In this document: positions 36,476 to 46,917 of the stretch, one piece after another | Layout: every line of letters begins with the position of its first letter | Numbering within the stretch: position 1 is the stretch's first letter | Assembly: GCF_030433435.1 (NCBI RefSeq) | Contig: NZ_JANRHH010000013.1 | Coordinates: 62,001-126,000, forward strand | Direction: 5' to 3' | Origin: Polycladomyces subterraneus | GTDB taxonomy: Bacteria; Bacillota; Bacilli; Thermoactinomycetales; JIR-001 | DNA length: 64,000 nt | Translations under genes and position numbers: made by a program | The notes under the pieces: model-generated | What the model was told of the DNA's origin: nothing | Database searches by the model: none | What the model saw: the letters and a program-made list of their open reading frames with translations, nothing else

Positions 36476-37333
36476 TCAGGACAATGCGTTGGCTCCGGCG
36501 ACGATTTCGGCGATTTCCTGCGTGATCGCGGCTTGACGTGCCCGGTTGTATTGCAGGGTCAAATTGGCGATCATCTCGGTCGCATTGTCAGTCGCATTAC
36601 CCATCGCGGTCATCCGGGCACCGTGCTCACTCGCTTTGGACTCCAACAGTGCGCTGAAAATGAGCGTCTCGGCATAACGCGGCAACAGTTCCGCCAGTAC
36701 TTCTTCTTCATCCGGTTCGTATTCATAAAGGGTCCGCGCCTGACCCTCCAAGCTGATGCTCTCCAACGGGAGCAATTGTTTCTCCACCGGACGCTGGGTG
36801 ACCGGGTTGATAAATTCGTTGTAGAGAAGAACCAGCTTGTCGTACTTCTCCTCCGCATAAAACTGCACCGCGCGGCGGGCGATCTGCTTGATGTCCGCGA
36901 AGGTCGGCGAATCCGGCAGACCCACCACTTCTCCGATCACCGGATACTTCCGGCGTTTCAAGAAGTCACGCCCTTTGCGCCCGATTACGAAAATCACATA
37001 CTCATCCGAGCTTTGATGCCTTTCGCGCACGGTTTGCACCAATTTGCGAAGCAGGTTACTGTTGAATCCACCGGCCAGTCCGCGATCCGACGTGATGATC
37101 AGGTAGCCGGTTTTCTTCACTTCCCGAGAAACGAGCATCGGGTGCTTCGCAGAGGTGCCGGCTGCGATGTTTGCGATCACTTCGCGCATTTTCTCCACAT
37201 ACGGACGCGCCGCTTGAACCCGCTCCTGCGCGCGACGCAGTTTGGCCGCATCAACCATCTCCATCGCTTTGGTGATTTGTCTGGTGTTTTGAACCGAGCG
37301 GATCCGGCGTTTGATTTCCCGTTTGTTCTTCAC
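36476..37333 (-). CDS. atpG: ATP synthase gamma subunit
   Basis: A 285-residue rotor shaft subunit. The N-terminal helix [20 protein letters not shown] and [13 protein letters not shown], and the C-terminal helix [20 protein letters not shown] followed by [17 protein letters not shown], form the coiled coil inside F1. The central [12 protein letters not shown] is typical. The GTG start at 37333 has GGCGGTG upstream. A strong stem-loop (37358-37402) lies in the 91-nt gap after atpA. Confidence 0.97.
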   Translation of the reverse strand: MKNKREIKRRIRSVQNTRQITKAMEMVDAAKLRRAQERVQAARPYVEKMREVIANIAAGTSAKHPMLVSREVKKTGYLIITSDRGLAGGFNSNLLRKLVQTVRERHQSSDEYVIFVIGRKGRDFLKRRKYPVIGEVVGLPDSPTFADIKQIARRAVQFYAEEKYDKLVLLYNEFINPVTQRPVEKQLLPLESISLEGQARTLYEYEPDEEEVLAELLPRYAETLIFSALLESKASEHGARMTAMGNATDNATEMIANLTLQYNRARQAAITQEIAEIVAGANALS

Positions 37334-37357
37334 GCATCTTCACCGCCTTTCTGCCGA

Positions 37358-37402
37358 CGGTGTCCCGGTTCCGCCCGTTATCCACGAGCGGACCGGACAC
37401 CG
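37358..37402 (-). other. Stem-loop in the atpA-atpG intercistronic gap
   Basis: Arms CGGTGTCC-CGGT-CCGC and GCGG-ACCGGACACCG pair over about 15 bases with two single-base bulges. There is no T-run, so it is more likely to be a processing or stability element in the atp mRNA than a terminator. Confidence 0.5.
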
Positions 37403-37424
37403 GGGAAGTTCGGATCGCTGTTGA

Positions 37425-38951
<1,527 letters not shown>

Positions 38952-38978
38952 TCACCCCTATCTGTCCAAGTCCATTCT

Positions 38979-39524
38979 TCAACGCATACGGGCTCCGCTC
39001 AGCTGTTGCTGGAAACGGTCCAGTTTTGTCTTCAGGCTGCCGTCGTACAAGCGGTCGCCGACCCGTACGATCACCCCGCCCAAAATATCGGAATCCACCA
39101 CGTTGGTGATGGAGAGCTCTTTCCCGATCAGTTCCTTGAAAAGGGCGATCAATCGTTTTTTATCTTTGACCGTCATCTTCCGCGGCGTCGTCACAATCGC
39201 ATCCGCCACACCGCGCGATTCATTGGCCAACACGCGGTATTCCTCCGCGATTTTGCCGATCGCCGATTGCCGTCCCCGGTCGATCAAGAGGAAGAGAAGG
39301 TTCTTCGTCGGCTCGGACAGCTCGCTGAAGATGCGTTCCAGCAGCTCTTTTTTCGCTTCTTCCGCCACATACGGATGCGCCAGCCATTCACGAAATTCGC
39401 TGTTTTCTTCCAGCGTTTGGACCACGGTGAACAATTCCTGCTCCACCTGATCCAGCAACTGTTTCTCGCTGGCCACCTCGAACAAAGCGCGCGCGTATCG
39501 CTTGGCTACCACCGATTGACTCAT
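38979..39524 (-). CDS. atpH: ATP synthase delta subunit
   Basis: A 181-residue stator subunit (OSCP homologue). The N-terminal six-helix domain begins SVVAKRYARALFEVASEKQL. The C-terminal part with LIGKELSITNVVDSDILGGV and VRVGDRLYDGSLKTKLDRFQ is the conserved signature. It overlaps the atpF stop by four bases (ATGA), implying translational coupling. It links alpha subunits to the b-subunit stalk. Confidence 0.96.
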   Translation of the reverse strand: MSQSVVAKRYARALFEVASEKQLLDQVEQELFTVVQTLEENSEFREWLAHPYVAEEAKKELLERIFSELSEPTKNLLFLLIDRGRQSAIGKIAEEYRVLANESRGVADAIVTTPRKMTVKDKKRLIALFKELIGKELSITNVVDSDILGGVIVRVGDRLYDGSLKTKLDRFQQQLSGARMR

Positions 39525-40009
39525 TGCAGTTCGCCTACCTGTTGAAGATAGCGATCCACCAATTTGGATTGCTGTTTCGCATCAATTTCCTTCTCCATCA
39601 CTTTGGAGGCCAAGAGTATGGCCAACTGACCGACCTGATCCCGCAATTCGGCCAGCGCTTTTTCCTTCTCGCGGGCAATTTCGTTGGTTGCTTCTTGAAT
39701 CATCCGTTCCGCCCGCTCCTGGGCTTCCTTGATGATCGCTTCAGCTTCGCGTTCTTTCTGTACCTTGGCACGCTCCAACAGTTCACGTGCTTCTTTGCGC
39801 GCTTTTTCCAGTTCCTCGCGCTGCTGCGCGACCAGCCGTTCCGCTTCGGCGCGGTTTTTTTCCGCCGTGTCAATCTGTTCATCGATATATGCTTGGCGCT
39901 TTTCCATCACACCCATGACCGGGCGAAGCGCGAAGCGGATCAACAACCCCATCAATACGAGGAAGGCGACCAACTGGAACAGCATGGTACCCAACTCCAG
40001 CTTCAACAC
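39521..40009 (-). CDS. atpF: ATP synthase b subunit
   Basis: A 162-residue peripheral stalk subunit. One N-terminal helix (LGTMLFQLVAFLVLMGLLIR) anchors it, followed by a long charged coiled coil with repeated Glu/Lys/Arg heptads (AEKNRAEAERLVAQQREELE). The C-terminus binds delta. The GTG start at 40009 has AAGGGAG upstream. It follows atpE after 109 nt containing a very stable hairpin. Confidence 0.96.
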   Translation of the reverse strand: MLKLELGTMLFQLVAFLVLMGLLIRFALRPVMGVMEKRQAYIDEQIDTAEKNRAEAERLVAQQREELEKARKEARELLERAKVQKEREAEAIIKEAQERAERMIQEATNEIAREKEKALAELRDQVGQLAILLASKVMEKEIDAKQQSKLVDRYLQQVGELQ

Positions 40010-40073
40010 ACCGAGTCACTCCCTTCAAACCGTGCTGAACGCCACCGGATGTGCGTATGAGTACAGCAATTTG

Positions 40074-40099
40074 GGCGGGGTAGAGGGCCCTACCCCGCC
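40074..40099 (-). other. Stable hairpin in the atpE-atpF intercistronic gap
   Basis: Perfect 10-bp GC-rich arms GGCGGGGTAG (40074-40083) and CTACCCCGCC (40090-40099) enclose a six-base loop. No T-run follows on the minus strand. A hairpin just 3' of atpE fits a role as an mRNA 3' stabiliser or partial attenuator that would raise c-subunit yield relative to downstream subunits (inference). Confidence 0.65.
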
Positions 40100-40118
40100 T
40101 TCATGTCGGAAGACCGCA

Positions 40119-40421
<303 letters not shown>

Positions 40422-40438
40422 TTAATCTCCATCGTGTA

Positions 40439-41164
40439 TTAATGATCATGGGATACTTTTTGCCCGATGTAGACAATGGCCAAGACCGTGAACACATACG
40501 CTTGCACCGTGCCGACAAACAACGAATACGCCAACCACGGCAACAGCGGTAATGAACCAATCGCACCGGCCTTCACCATGATCAGGATCAACACTTCCCC
40601 CGCGAAAATGTTCCCCCACAAACGCAAGGCATGGGTCACCGGTTTCGCGATCTCGTCGATGATGTGCATCACCACCATCGGAGCGAACGGTTCAAAATAA
40701 TGCTTCACATACCGCTTGGCTCCCGAGCGGATCCCCATATAATGGGCGAACAACGTGATGGTGACCGCCATGACAACCGGGATGTTGATATCCGCAGTAG
40801 GCGATTTCCACCAGGCATAATGCTTTCCTTCCTCGATCCCAAGTGCCGGAATAGCGTGATGCGCTTCCGTACTGATGTTGAGGATCAGGCCCAGCTGGTT
40901 GGCCACAAACATAAACAAAAAGAGCGTAAAGGCGAACCCCACATATTTCTCCGCCGTCTTCTGATCTAAACCGGTGCGGGCGACGCCACGAACGAATTCG
41001 ATGAGCATTTCCACGAAGTTCTGCATTTTCGTCGGGCGGATGTCTCGTCCACGCGTGCCCCATACCGCGATCAGAAAGACCACGACGCAAGTGACGACAG
41101 TGGCAATCATCACAGCCACATCAAACGTGAGGCCAAAAAGGTGAATCTTCGGCGTAAGCTCCAT
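40439..41164 (-). CDS. atpB: ATP synthase a subunit
   Basis: A 241-residue membrane subunit providing the proton half-channels. The essential arginine lies in THALRLWGNIFAGEVLILI, and the C-terminal helix has SLFVGTVQAYVFTVLAIVYI. The N-terminus MELTPKIHLFGLTFDVAVMI is typical. The ATG at 41164 has GAGGTG nine bases upstream; the open frame to 41281 is inside atpI. It starts 8 nt after the atpI stop. Confidence 0.96.
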   Translation of the reverse strand: MELTPKIHLFGLTFDVAVMIATVVTCVVVFLIAVWGTRGRDIRPTKMQNFVEMLIEFVRGVARTGLDQKTAEKYVGFAFTLFLFMFVANQLGLILNISTEAHHAIPALGIEEGKHYAWWKSPTADINIPVVMAVTITLFAHYMGIRSGAKRYVKHYFEPFAPMVVMHIIDEIAKPVTHALRLWGNIFAGEVLILIMVKAGAIGSLPLLPWLAYSLFVGTVQAYVFTVLAIVYIGQKVSHDH

Positions 41165-41172
41165 CCCATCTC

Positions 41173-41568
41173 TCACCTCTTTTCTCTGGAAAATTGGCGC
41201 TGAGTGTGCCGCAATCCCACGGCGATGAGGAGAATATAAGGAACCGGTAACCCCAGCAGGACGGACCGGTAATCGATCCACTCGGGAAACCGGACAGCCA
41301 GCAACATTGGAAACGCCGCCATCAAAAACCGGTTGGCCAATCCCGTGTTGACGCGCCGCTTACCAGACACGGCGGACATGGGCTGTTCATCCATGAGGCG
41401 AAGTTTGCGGATCAGGTAGAGAGCATTGTACAAACCGGCCACCCCGCCCATAAAAAAGCCCGCTAAAAACGACTTCCACGGCGTCACCCACCACAAGAGA
41501 AAAACGAGAGCTAAAAAGATAGAGGTGAGAATGGCCGTTTGACGGCGGTAGAGGTCTTGCACGCCCAT
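41173..41568 (-). CDS. atpI: ATP synthase subunit I (AtpI)
   Basis: A 131-residue protein with four hydrophobic segments (TSIFLALVFLLWWVTPW, FLAGFFMGGVAGLYNALYLI, RFLMAAFPMLLAVRF, VPYILLIAVGL). Size, helix layout and position before atpB are those of AtpI, thought to help c-ring assembly. It begins 6 nt after atpZ. Sequence conservation in this family is low, so position carries much of the weight. Confidence 0.85.
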   Translation of the reverse strand: MGVQDLYRRQTAILTSIFLALVFLLWWVTPWKSFLAGFFMGGVAGLYNALYLIRKLRLMDEQPMSAVSGKRRVNTGLANRFLMAAFPMLLAVRFPEWIDYRSVLLGLPVPYILLIAVGLRHTQRQFSREKR

Positions 41569-41574
41569 TTGGAG

Positions 41575-41793
41575 TCATTCCCTTAGTAAAGCCTTGATGG
41601 TATAGACAGCACTGGCGATACCCAATACAAGGCCCAACATCACACCGGTTATCAAGAGGACAGGTTGGGTGTGCCAGCGGGTGTCTAACATGCGCCCCAA
41701 CCAACCACCCCCGAGCATCATCAGAACTACTTCCATGCCGATCGTGCCGATCAGTCCAATCATTTGCCAGGGGTTATCTGTGCTTTTTTTCAC
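41575..41793 (-). CDS. atpZ: AtpZ-like small ATP synthase accessory protein
   Basis: A 72-residue protein with two helices (MIGLIGTIGMEVVLMMLGGG and LLITGVMLGLVLGIASAVYT) around the conserved turn WLGRMLDTRWHTQP. This matches AtpZ/AtpI-like proteins that start many bacterial atp operons and have been linked to Mg/Ca transport or assembly. GGAGGGG lies upstream of the start at 41793. It is the first gene of the atp operon, about 105 nt downstream of the predicted start point. Confidence 0.85.
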   Translation of the reverse strand: MKKSTDNPWQMIGLIGTIGMEVVLMMLGGGWLGRMLDTRWHTQPVLLITGVMLGLVLGIASAVYTIKALLRE

Positions 41794-41905
41794 AAAATCC
41801 CCCTCCGCTTACAGTCTCTCCGGGGGAGAATTGTGACAGAATGTAACTTGCCAAAATCTCAGTGGGTATTGTTTTTCTCAGAACGGTCACAATGTTCCCC
41901 GTATA

Positions 41906-41935
41906 TACTATCGAAGCTCAACAACCGTTGTCAAC
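41906..41935 (-). promoter_or_regulatory. Sigma-A promoter of the atp operon
   Basis: On the minus strand, a consensus -35 TTGACA (41930-41935) and a -10 TAGTAT (41906-41911) are separated by 18 bases. The predicted leader is about 105 nt and includes a small TCTCC/GGAGA hairpin before the ribosome-binding site. Confidence 0.65.
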
Positions 41936-42149
41936 GCTTTCGCGGACGCATTTTTGAACAAAAAGTCACATTTTGATCAACTGATCCAAACGCTGGCGGC
42001 GGTTGTTTCTGCAGGGTGGAATGGTAAAGAATCCCTTTCACTATCCACTCCATCAGTTCCCCCGTGAACAGCACCCTCTTTTTTCCTATCAGTTTGCCCA
42101 ATATGGGATGTCGATAGTCTAGGAAACCGTCGGTGTGAGCACGTCCACT

Positions 42150-42245
42150 CGACTTTGAACCGGGAAGCGCGGGGAGCAAACAATGTATGCTTTGCCGCTC
42201 TTTCCCGGTTCTTCGCTCAATAGGGCTTAGGTACTGGCTCGTCAG
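42150..42245 (-). repeat. Structured 3'-UTR repeat element, copy F (downstream of upp)
   Basis: Perfect 10-bp arms GAACCGGGAA (42157-42166) and TTCCCGGTTC (42202-42211) enclose a GC-rich inner stem. On the minus strand the flank reads TAAGCCCTATTGAGC, matching CAAGCCCTACTCAGC at copy C and CAAGCCCTGCCAGGC at copy B. It lies some 380 nt after the upp stop in sense orientation. Confidence 0.5.
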
Positions 42246-42621
42246 GAAAACGGTTCAGCCTGATACATGACCAGATGCGCTAGACGCTGTCTCCCATCTT
42301 CTCTCCGTGTCCTTGTGATGCCGTTTGGCCAGAAGGCGGTTTTGAGGGCTTATTTCAAAAACCGCGTTTTGCAATTGTTTTTCTGGCTCACTCCGCCAGT
42401 CGCCCTGCAAGGAGGCAACAAATGTCCGCTTCGAAACGGGCCACGGGAACGGGAAAAACTCGCTATTGCTCAAACATCTCATCCGCGTTTCTCCTCGTGG
42501 TCCGTTCCTCCGCTTTGCGGCTCCTAAGGGTGGCTCACCCGGAAAAACTCGCCCCTGCATAATCACTCTTTTTGAAATGGCTTCTACTTACCATCCGTTT
42601 GTCAACTGCGTTGTCGATCTT

Positions 42622-43251
42622 TCATTTCGTACCAAACAAACGGTCACCTGCATCTCCCAAGCCGGGGACGATATAGCTTTTCTCATTCAGCTTCTCATCC
42701 ACCGCCGCGACATAGATGTCCACATCATCATGCTCGCTTTGAACGCGTTCGATCCCTTCCGGCGCGGCGATCAAACACATCAATTTCATATTGCGTGCGC
42801 CCATTTCTTTCAAGATGCGCAGAGCCGCAGCAGCAGAACCACCTGTGGCCAACATCGGGTCAATTACGATCAGATCGCGCTCCCCGATGTCCGACGGCAT
42901 TTTGGAGTAGTACTGGACCGGCTCCAGGGTTTCCGGATCACGGTACAAACCCAGATGCCCTACTTTCGCCGTCGGGATCAGACGCAAAATGCCGTCCACC
43001 ATACCCAAACCGGCCCGCAGAATTGGCACCAATCCCAGTTTTTTGCCAGAAAGCACCTTGCACTTGGCCGGCGCTACCGGTGTTTCCACGGTCACTTCCT
43101 CCAACGGCATGTCCCGTGTAATCTCATAAGCCATCAGCGTTGACACTTCTTCCACCAGTTCACGAAACTCTTTCGTGCCCGTTCGCTTGTCACGTATATA
43201 GGTCAATTTGTGTTGAATCAACGGATGATCAAACACATAAACATGTCCCAT
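42622..43251 (-). CDS. upp: Uracil phosphoribosyltransferase
   Basis: A 209-residue pyrimidine salvage enzyme making UMP from uracil and PRPP. The PRPP-binding loop is [16 protein letters not shown] (about 129-144). The N-terminal [20 protein letters not shown] and the C-terminal [16 protein letters not shown], which closes over uracil, are diagnostic. GGGGAG precedes the ATG at 43251. It has its own promoter (43283-43312) and lies upstream of atp, as in B. subtilis. Confidence 0.97.
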   Translation of the reverse strand: MGHVYVFDHPLIQHKLTYIRDKRTGTKEFRELVEEVSTLMAYEITRDMPLEEVTVETPVAPAKCKVLSGKKLGLVPILRAGLGMVDGILRLIPTAKVGHLGLYRDPETLEPVQYYSKMPSDIGERDLIVIDPMLATGGSAAAALRILKEMGARNMKLMCLIAAPEGIERVQSEHDDVDIYVAAVDEKLNEKSYIVPGLGDAGDRLFGTK

Positions 43252-43282
43252 GATCGTTCACTCCCCTTCGGATTCCTTCCAC

Positions 43283-43312
43283 ATTGTACAAGTCTTCCGG
43301 ACCGTTTGTCCA
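43283..43312 (-). promoter_or_regulatory. Sigma-A promoter of upp
   Basis: On the minus strand, -35 TGGACA (43307-43312) and -10 TACAAT (43283-43288) are 18 bases apart, each one mismatch from consensus. The leader is about 25 nt, leaving no room for a PyrR attenuator. Confidence 0.65.
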
Positions 43313-43336
43313 TTCGACAGTGGGTGGGAATCTTCC

Positions 43337-43367
43337 CAAAAAAAGCCTGCCGCATTATACGGCAGGG
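43337..43367 (-). terminator. Intrinsic terminator after the glyA 3' region
   Basis: Perfect 7-bp arms CCTGCCG/CGGCAGG (43346-43352, 43360-43366) are followed on the minus strand by C and seven T. It lies about 300 nt after the glyA stop, with repeat copy B in between. Confidence 0.85.
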
Positions 43368-43672
43368 AGACCGCTGGCAAACTGGTCGAGCTTGTATTTA
43401 ATGAGTTGGTCCGCTCGCTTTCCCGGATCGCTCCACCTGCGCCCTGCAGGGAAGCTCGTTTTTTGCCGCTCCGAACAGGAGAGCGCAGGATGGAGCAGAA
43501 AATTGAACGCGAATGAATTCCTGCGCTTTCCGAATCGAAGCCTGGCAGGGCTTGTGCGTTTTGATCGATTTGCCCGACACAGAGACGGGAAATCGGCACC
43601 TCGTGAACGTTGTCAACACCCTGACTGCCACATCATACGGCATGTCTCTCTTGACAAAATTCGGTATGGGGT
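43368..43672 (-). repeat. Structured 3'-UTR repeat element, copy B (after glyA)
   Basis: The non-coding stretch between glyA and its terminator carries arms AGCGCAGGA (about 43484-43492) and TCCTGCGCT (about 43519-43527), followed by TTCCGAATCGAAGCC. The terminator-proximal end (plus strand GACCGCTGGCAAACTGGTCG) and the block ATGAGTTGGTCCGCTCGC match copy C at 48342-48550. No ORF is supported. Confidence 0.6.
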
Positions 43673-44923
43673 TTACGCCTTCAAGTCCGGATACAACGGG
43701 AACTTTTCGGTCAATCGGGCCACACGTTGACGCGCTTGTTCTTGTGCTTGGGCGTCATCCGGATTTTTCAGGACCAACGACATGATGTCGGCGATTTCTT
43801 CCATCGCTTCCTCATCCATTCCCCGTGTCGTTACCGCCGGTGTACCGATCCGGATACCGCTGGTGACAAACGGACTCTCCGGGTCGAAGGGAATAGCGTT
43901 TTTGTTGACGGTGATCCCCACTTCATCCAAGAGGTGTTCCGCCTGTTTCCCGGTCAGTTTTAAGTTGCGGACATCGATCAGGATCAAGTGGTTGTCCGTA
44001 CCGCCGGAAATCAGTTGGAATCCGCGTTCGATCAGCGCTTGCGCCAAACGGGACGCATTGTTGACAACCCTGGCCGAGTAGTCTTTGAACGAATCGGAAA
44101 GTGCCTCGGCAAAAGCCACCGCCTTGGCCGCGATCACATGCATCAACGGACCACCTTGAATGCCGGGGAAGATCGACTTATCAATCTGTTTGGCGTATTT
44201 CTCCTTGCACAAAATCATACCGCCACGGGGGCCGCGCAACGTTTTGTGTGTGGTGGTCGTGACGAAATCGGCATAGGGAACCGGGTTGGGATGATGTCCT
44301 GTCGCCACCAAACCAGCGATGTGCGCCATATCGACCATCAACAGGCAACCTGCTTCATCGGCGATCTCCCGCAGCTTGGCGAAGTCGATCGTCCGCGGAT
44401 AGGCACTGGCGCCGGCGACGAGCAATTTCGGTTTGTGTTCGAGAGCCAAGCGACGCACTTCTTCATAATCGATCCGATGCGTTTCGGGATCGACACCATA
44501 GGCAACAAACTTGTACAATTTCCCGGAAAAGTTGACCGGACTGCCGTGGGTCAAATGTCCGCCGTGGGCCAGGTTCATCCCCAATACTGTATCACCGGGT
44601 TCCAACACGGAGAAATAGACAGCCATATTGGCTTGCGCACCCGAGTGCGGTTGCACGTTGGCATGTTCTGCACCGAACAGCTTTTTCGCCCGCTCACGGG
44701 CCAGGTCTTCCACGATGTCCACATATTCGCAACCGCCGTAGTACCGCTTTCCGGGATACCCTTCGGCGTATTTGTTGGTAAGCACGGTTCCCAACGCTTC
44801 CAGCACCGCACTGCTGACAAAGTTTTCAGACGCAATCAGTTCAATTTTTCCTTGTTGACGGGCCAACTCGCTTGCGATGGCTTCCGCCGTTTCCGGATCT
44901 GTTTGCCGAATGTGTTCCAGCAC
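43673..44923 (-). CDS. glyA: Serine hydroxymethyltransferase
   Basis: A 416-residue PLP enzyme interconverting serine and glycine with tetrahydrofolate. The Schiff-base lysine is Lys227 in [17 protein letters not shown]. Other signatures are [39 protein letters not shown] and [21 protein letters not shown] lies upstream of the ATG at 44923. It follows ywlG after 113 nt, with a possible weak promoter in the gap, and is followed by repeat copy B and a terminator. Confidence 0.98.
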   Translation of the reverse strand: MLEHIRQTDPETAEAIASELARQQGKIELIASENFVSSAVLEALGTVLTNKYAEGYPGKRYYGGCEYVDIVEDLARERAKKLFGAEHANVQPHSGAQANMAVYFSVLEPGDTVLGMNLAHGGHLTHGSPVNFSGKLYKFVAYGVDPETHRIDYEEVRRLALEHKPKLLVAGASAYPRTIDFAKLREIADEAGCLLMVDMAHIAGLVATGHHPNPVPYADFVTTTTHKTLRGPRGGMILCKEKYAKQIDKSIFPGIQGGPLMHVIAAKAVAFAEALSDSFKDYSARVVNNASRLAQALIERGFQLISGGTDNHLILIDVRNLKLTGKQAEHLLDEVGITVNKNAIPFDPESPFVTSGIRIGTPAVTTRGMDEEAMEEIADIMSLVLKNPDDAQAQEQARQRVARLTEKFPLYPDLKA

Positions 44924-44961
44924 CGAATTCTCCTCCTTTTTCGCGTGGCCATTCGTTCACT

Positions 44962-44989
44962 ATCTTATCATGTCCGGCACTTCCGACAA
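44962..44989 (-). promoter_or_regulatory. Possible promoter of glyA
   Basis: On the minus strand, TTGTCG (44984-44989) and TAAGAT (44962-44967) are 16 bases apart, each four of six to consensus. It lies about 40 nt upstream of the glyA start. Weak evidence. Confidence 0.35.
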
Positions 44990-45036
44990 AGTGGAAATAG
45001 AAAGCTTGTCCCCATTTGATCACGGTATGGTCATGG

Positions 45037-45594
45037 TTACAAAGTATAAACCGCACGGGCACCGCCAATCAATTTGGGGCGTGTTTTGGCCATCGTCACA
45101 TGTGCTTCCCCGATCTGCCGACAACTGGGACGCACCGGTACTGCTACCGGCTTCAAGTGCATGCCGATCAATGTGTCACCGATGTCGATCCCGGCATCGG
45201 CACGCACACTTTCCACTATGACAGCTTCATCCAGATGGCGGTAGGCATACGCAGCCATCGCACCGCCCGCTTTCGGTACGGGAACGACCGTCACCTCTTC
45301 CAATTGAAACCGCTCCATGGTTTCCCTGCGAACCACCAAGGCCCGGTTGAGGTGCTCACAACATTGGAATGCAAGATGAAAGCCGTACTTCTGTTGCGCT
45401 TCCATCAATTCTTGGAAGATGGCCTGAGCTACTTCGTCATTCCCCGCGGTACCGATCCGCTTTCCGATCACCTCGCTGGTACTGACACCTACCACCAACA
45501 GATGACGTTCATCTAACGGCTTTTCGTCTACCAATTCATCTACCAACCGCACGACCTGCCCGGGAGTGAAGAGATCCGGTTTGGCCTCACTCAT
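45037..45594 (-). CDS. ywlG: YwlG/TIGR01440 family protein
   Basis: A 185-residue cytosolic protein of the DUF436/TIGR01440 family. Recognisable parts are [60 protein letters not shown] and the C-terminal ARPSC-like [25 protein letters not shown]. Function is unknown. It starts 7 nt after the rpiB stop and precedes glyA, the same order as in B. subtilis. Length is normal. Confidence 0.92.
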   Translation of the reverse strand: MSEAKPDLFTPGQVVRLVDELVDEKPLDERHLLVVGVSTSEVIGKRIGTAGNDEVAQAIFQELMEAQQKYGFHLAFQCCEHLNRALVVRRETMERFQLEEVTVVPVPKAGGAMAAYAYRHLDEAVIVESVRADAGIDIGDTLIGMHLKPVAVPVRPSCRQIGEAHVTMAKTRPKLIGGARAVYTL

Positions 45595-45601
45595 GTCCCA
45601 C

Positions 45602-46039
45602 TCACTCCTCCAACGCTCCGATCTTTTCTACCCGGCGTTGATGGCGTCCCCCCGCGAATTCCGTCTCCAGGAACACCTCCACGATCTCCCGTGCCAGCCC
45701 GGGGCCGACGACTCGCTCACCGATTGCCAACACATTGGCGTCATTGTGCTCCCGACTCATCCGAGCGGAAAAAGTGTCGCTCACCACAGCGCAGCGAACA
45801 CCCTTCACCTTGTTTGCCGCGATCGACATTCCGATTCCCGTCCCGCAGACGAGGATGCCCCGATCGAATTCCCCTTTGGCTACCCGTTCGGCCACCGGCT
45901 GCGCGTAGTCGGGATAATCGACGGAATCCGGACAATCACATCCCACATCTTCGAAGGCGATCCCCTTTTCTTGCAACCATTGCTTAATTTCTTCCTTCAA
46001 ACGGTAACCGCCATGATCCGAACCGATAATCACACGCAT
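45602..46039 (-). CDS. rpiB: Ribose-5-phosphate isomerase B
   Basis: A 145-residue RpiB/LacAB-type isomerase. [16 protein letters not shown] near the N-terminus and the loop [20 protein letters not shown] with the catalytic Cys are conserved, followed by [17 protein letters not shown]. It interconverts ribose-5-phosphate and ribulose-5-phosphate in the pentose phosphate pathway. GGAGG lies upstream of the ATG. It is separated from ywlE by 241 nt containing a strong hairpin. Confidence 0.96.
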   Translation of the reverse strand: MRVIIGSDHGGYRLKEEIKQWLQEKGIAFEDVGCDCPDSVDYPDYAQPVAERVAKGEFDRGILVCGTGIGMSIAANKVKGVRCAVVSDTFSARMSREHNDANVLAIGERVVGPGLAREIVEVFLETEFAGGRHQRRVEKIGALEE

Positions 46040-46154
46040 TCGACCGCCTCCTGTTATTCATCCTCTACGATCATAGTATACCCGGTTGCTGCTCTGCGAG
46101 GTAGGGCGACCTTTCCTGGGAAATATTCTCGCTCGCCCCGCTTCCGTTACATGA

Positions 46155-46211
46155 AATGCGGGAGCTGCCTTCCCACCGCTTATGCGACGGTTGGAAAACG
46201 GCTCCCGCATT
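46155..46211 (-). repeat. Long intergenic stem-loop between ywlE and rpiB
   Basis: Perfect 11-bp arms AATGCGGGAGC (46155-46165) and GCTCCCGCATT (46201-46211) enclose a second stem TTCCCACCG/CGGTTGGAA with one mismatch. There is no T-run on either side, so it is not a simple terminator. The nested stem design recalls the 3'-UTR repeat family, but its sequence is different. Confidence 0.6.
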
Positions 46212-46280
46212 GCATCCGGCTTTGTGAACTCTCTCTTTACGGTTTACGGGAATCCGCGTCAGCGAACAACTTCAGCCCCG

Positions 46281-46892
46281 CTACGTCGTCTCTCCTCGCA
46301 GACGGTCAATCAACCGTTTCAGCAGTCCTTCCAATTCTTCGGCGCACTGCTCATACACTTCCACCGATCCTCCGAACGGATCAGCCACATCTAAGTCACC
46401 CAACCGCTCCTGCAATTGGGTCAGTAACTGCTCCTCTCGCTTCCGCAGGGAACGCAATGCATCGTCATCAGACTTTTTCTGTCCCAATGCCTCCTTGGTG
46501 GCCAGTTCCGCCCGTACCCCGTCCAACTCCCGGATCAACGCTTCCGTATCTCCGTCAGACAGCACATATTCTTTCAGTGTATACGCCTTGCCGACAGTCT
46601 GGGGATAGTAAGCGGTCAACATTTGCTTGTGTCCCATGGTCATGGTCAGGATCAAATCAGCCCACTCCACCAGTTCAGGTTGAAGCGAGCGCGACCGGTG
46701 ATCATGATCAATGCCTTTTTGCTTCAATACCTCAACGGCATGACGGGAAGCTGACATCCCTTCCATCGCGGACACGCCGGCGGAACGCACCTCCACTTCC
46801 AAACCCGCTTCCTGTGCCAACCGGCGAAACAGGGCTTCAGCCATCGGACTGCGACAGGTATTTCCCGTACAAACGAACAAGATGCGTTTCAC
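46281..46892 (-). CDS. ywlE: Protein-arginine phosphatase YwlE (low-MW PTP fold) with insertion
   Basis: A 203-residue LMW-PTP-type phosphatase. The P-loop CTGNTCRS (residues 8-15) has nucleophile Cys8 and Arg14; Thr12 corresponds to the Thr that gives B. subtilis YwlE phospho-arginine specificity. The general acid is Asp171 in DVADPFGGSVEVY. The usual length is about 150; the extra residues are a charged, coiled-coil-like insertion at about 112-165 (ELDGVRAELATKEALGQKKS, SLRKREEQLLTQLQERLGD) just before the DPFGG loop. It probably opposes the McsB kinase that marks proteins for ClpCP, if McsB exists here (inference). Confidence 0.9.
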   Translation of the reverse strand: MKRILFVCTGNTCRSPMAEALFRRLAQEAGLEVEVRSAGVSAMEGMSASRHAVEVLKQKGIDHDHRSRSLQPELVEWADLILTMTMGHKQMLTAYYPQTVGKAYTLKEYVLSDGDTEALIRELDGVRAELATKEALGQKKSDDDALRSLRKREEQLLTQLQERLGDLDVADPFGGSVEVYEQCAEELEGLLKRLIDRLRGETT

Positions 46893-46917
46893 CCGTTCAC
46901 CCCCTGTCTTCCCATTA

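Larger units (their letters stand above)
41794..42621. other. upp-atp intergenic region
   Basis: About 830 bases with no supported gene. It holds the atp promoter (41906-41935), the long hairpin of repeat copy F (42157-42211) and further GC-rich sequence (42240-42560) with motifs such as AAGGGTGGCTCACCCGG that resemble modules elsewhere. No terminator with a T-run was found for upp. Confidence 0.5.

Noticed and set aside
43252-43282. PyrR attenuator in front of upp
   Set aside because: The predicted leader is only about 25 nt, too short for the anti-antiterminator structures.
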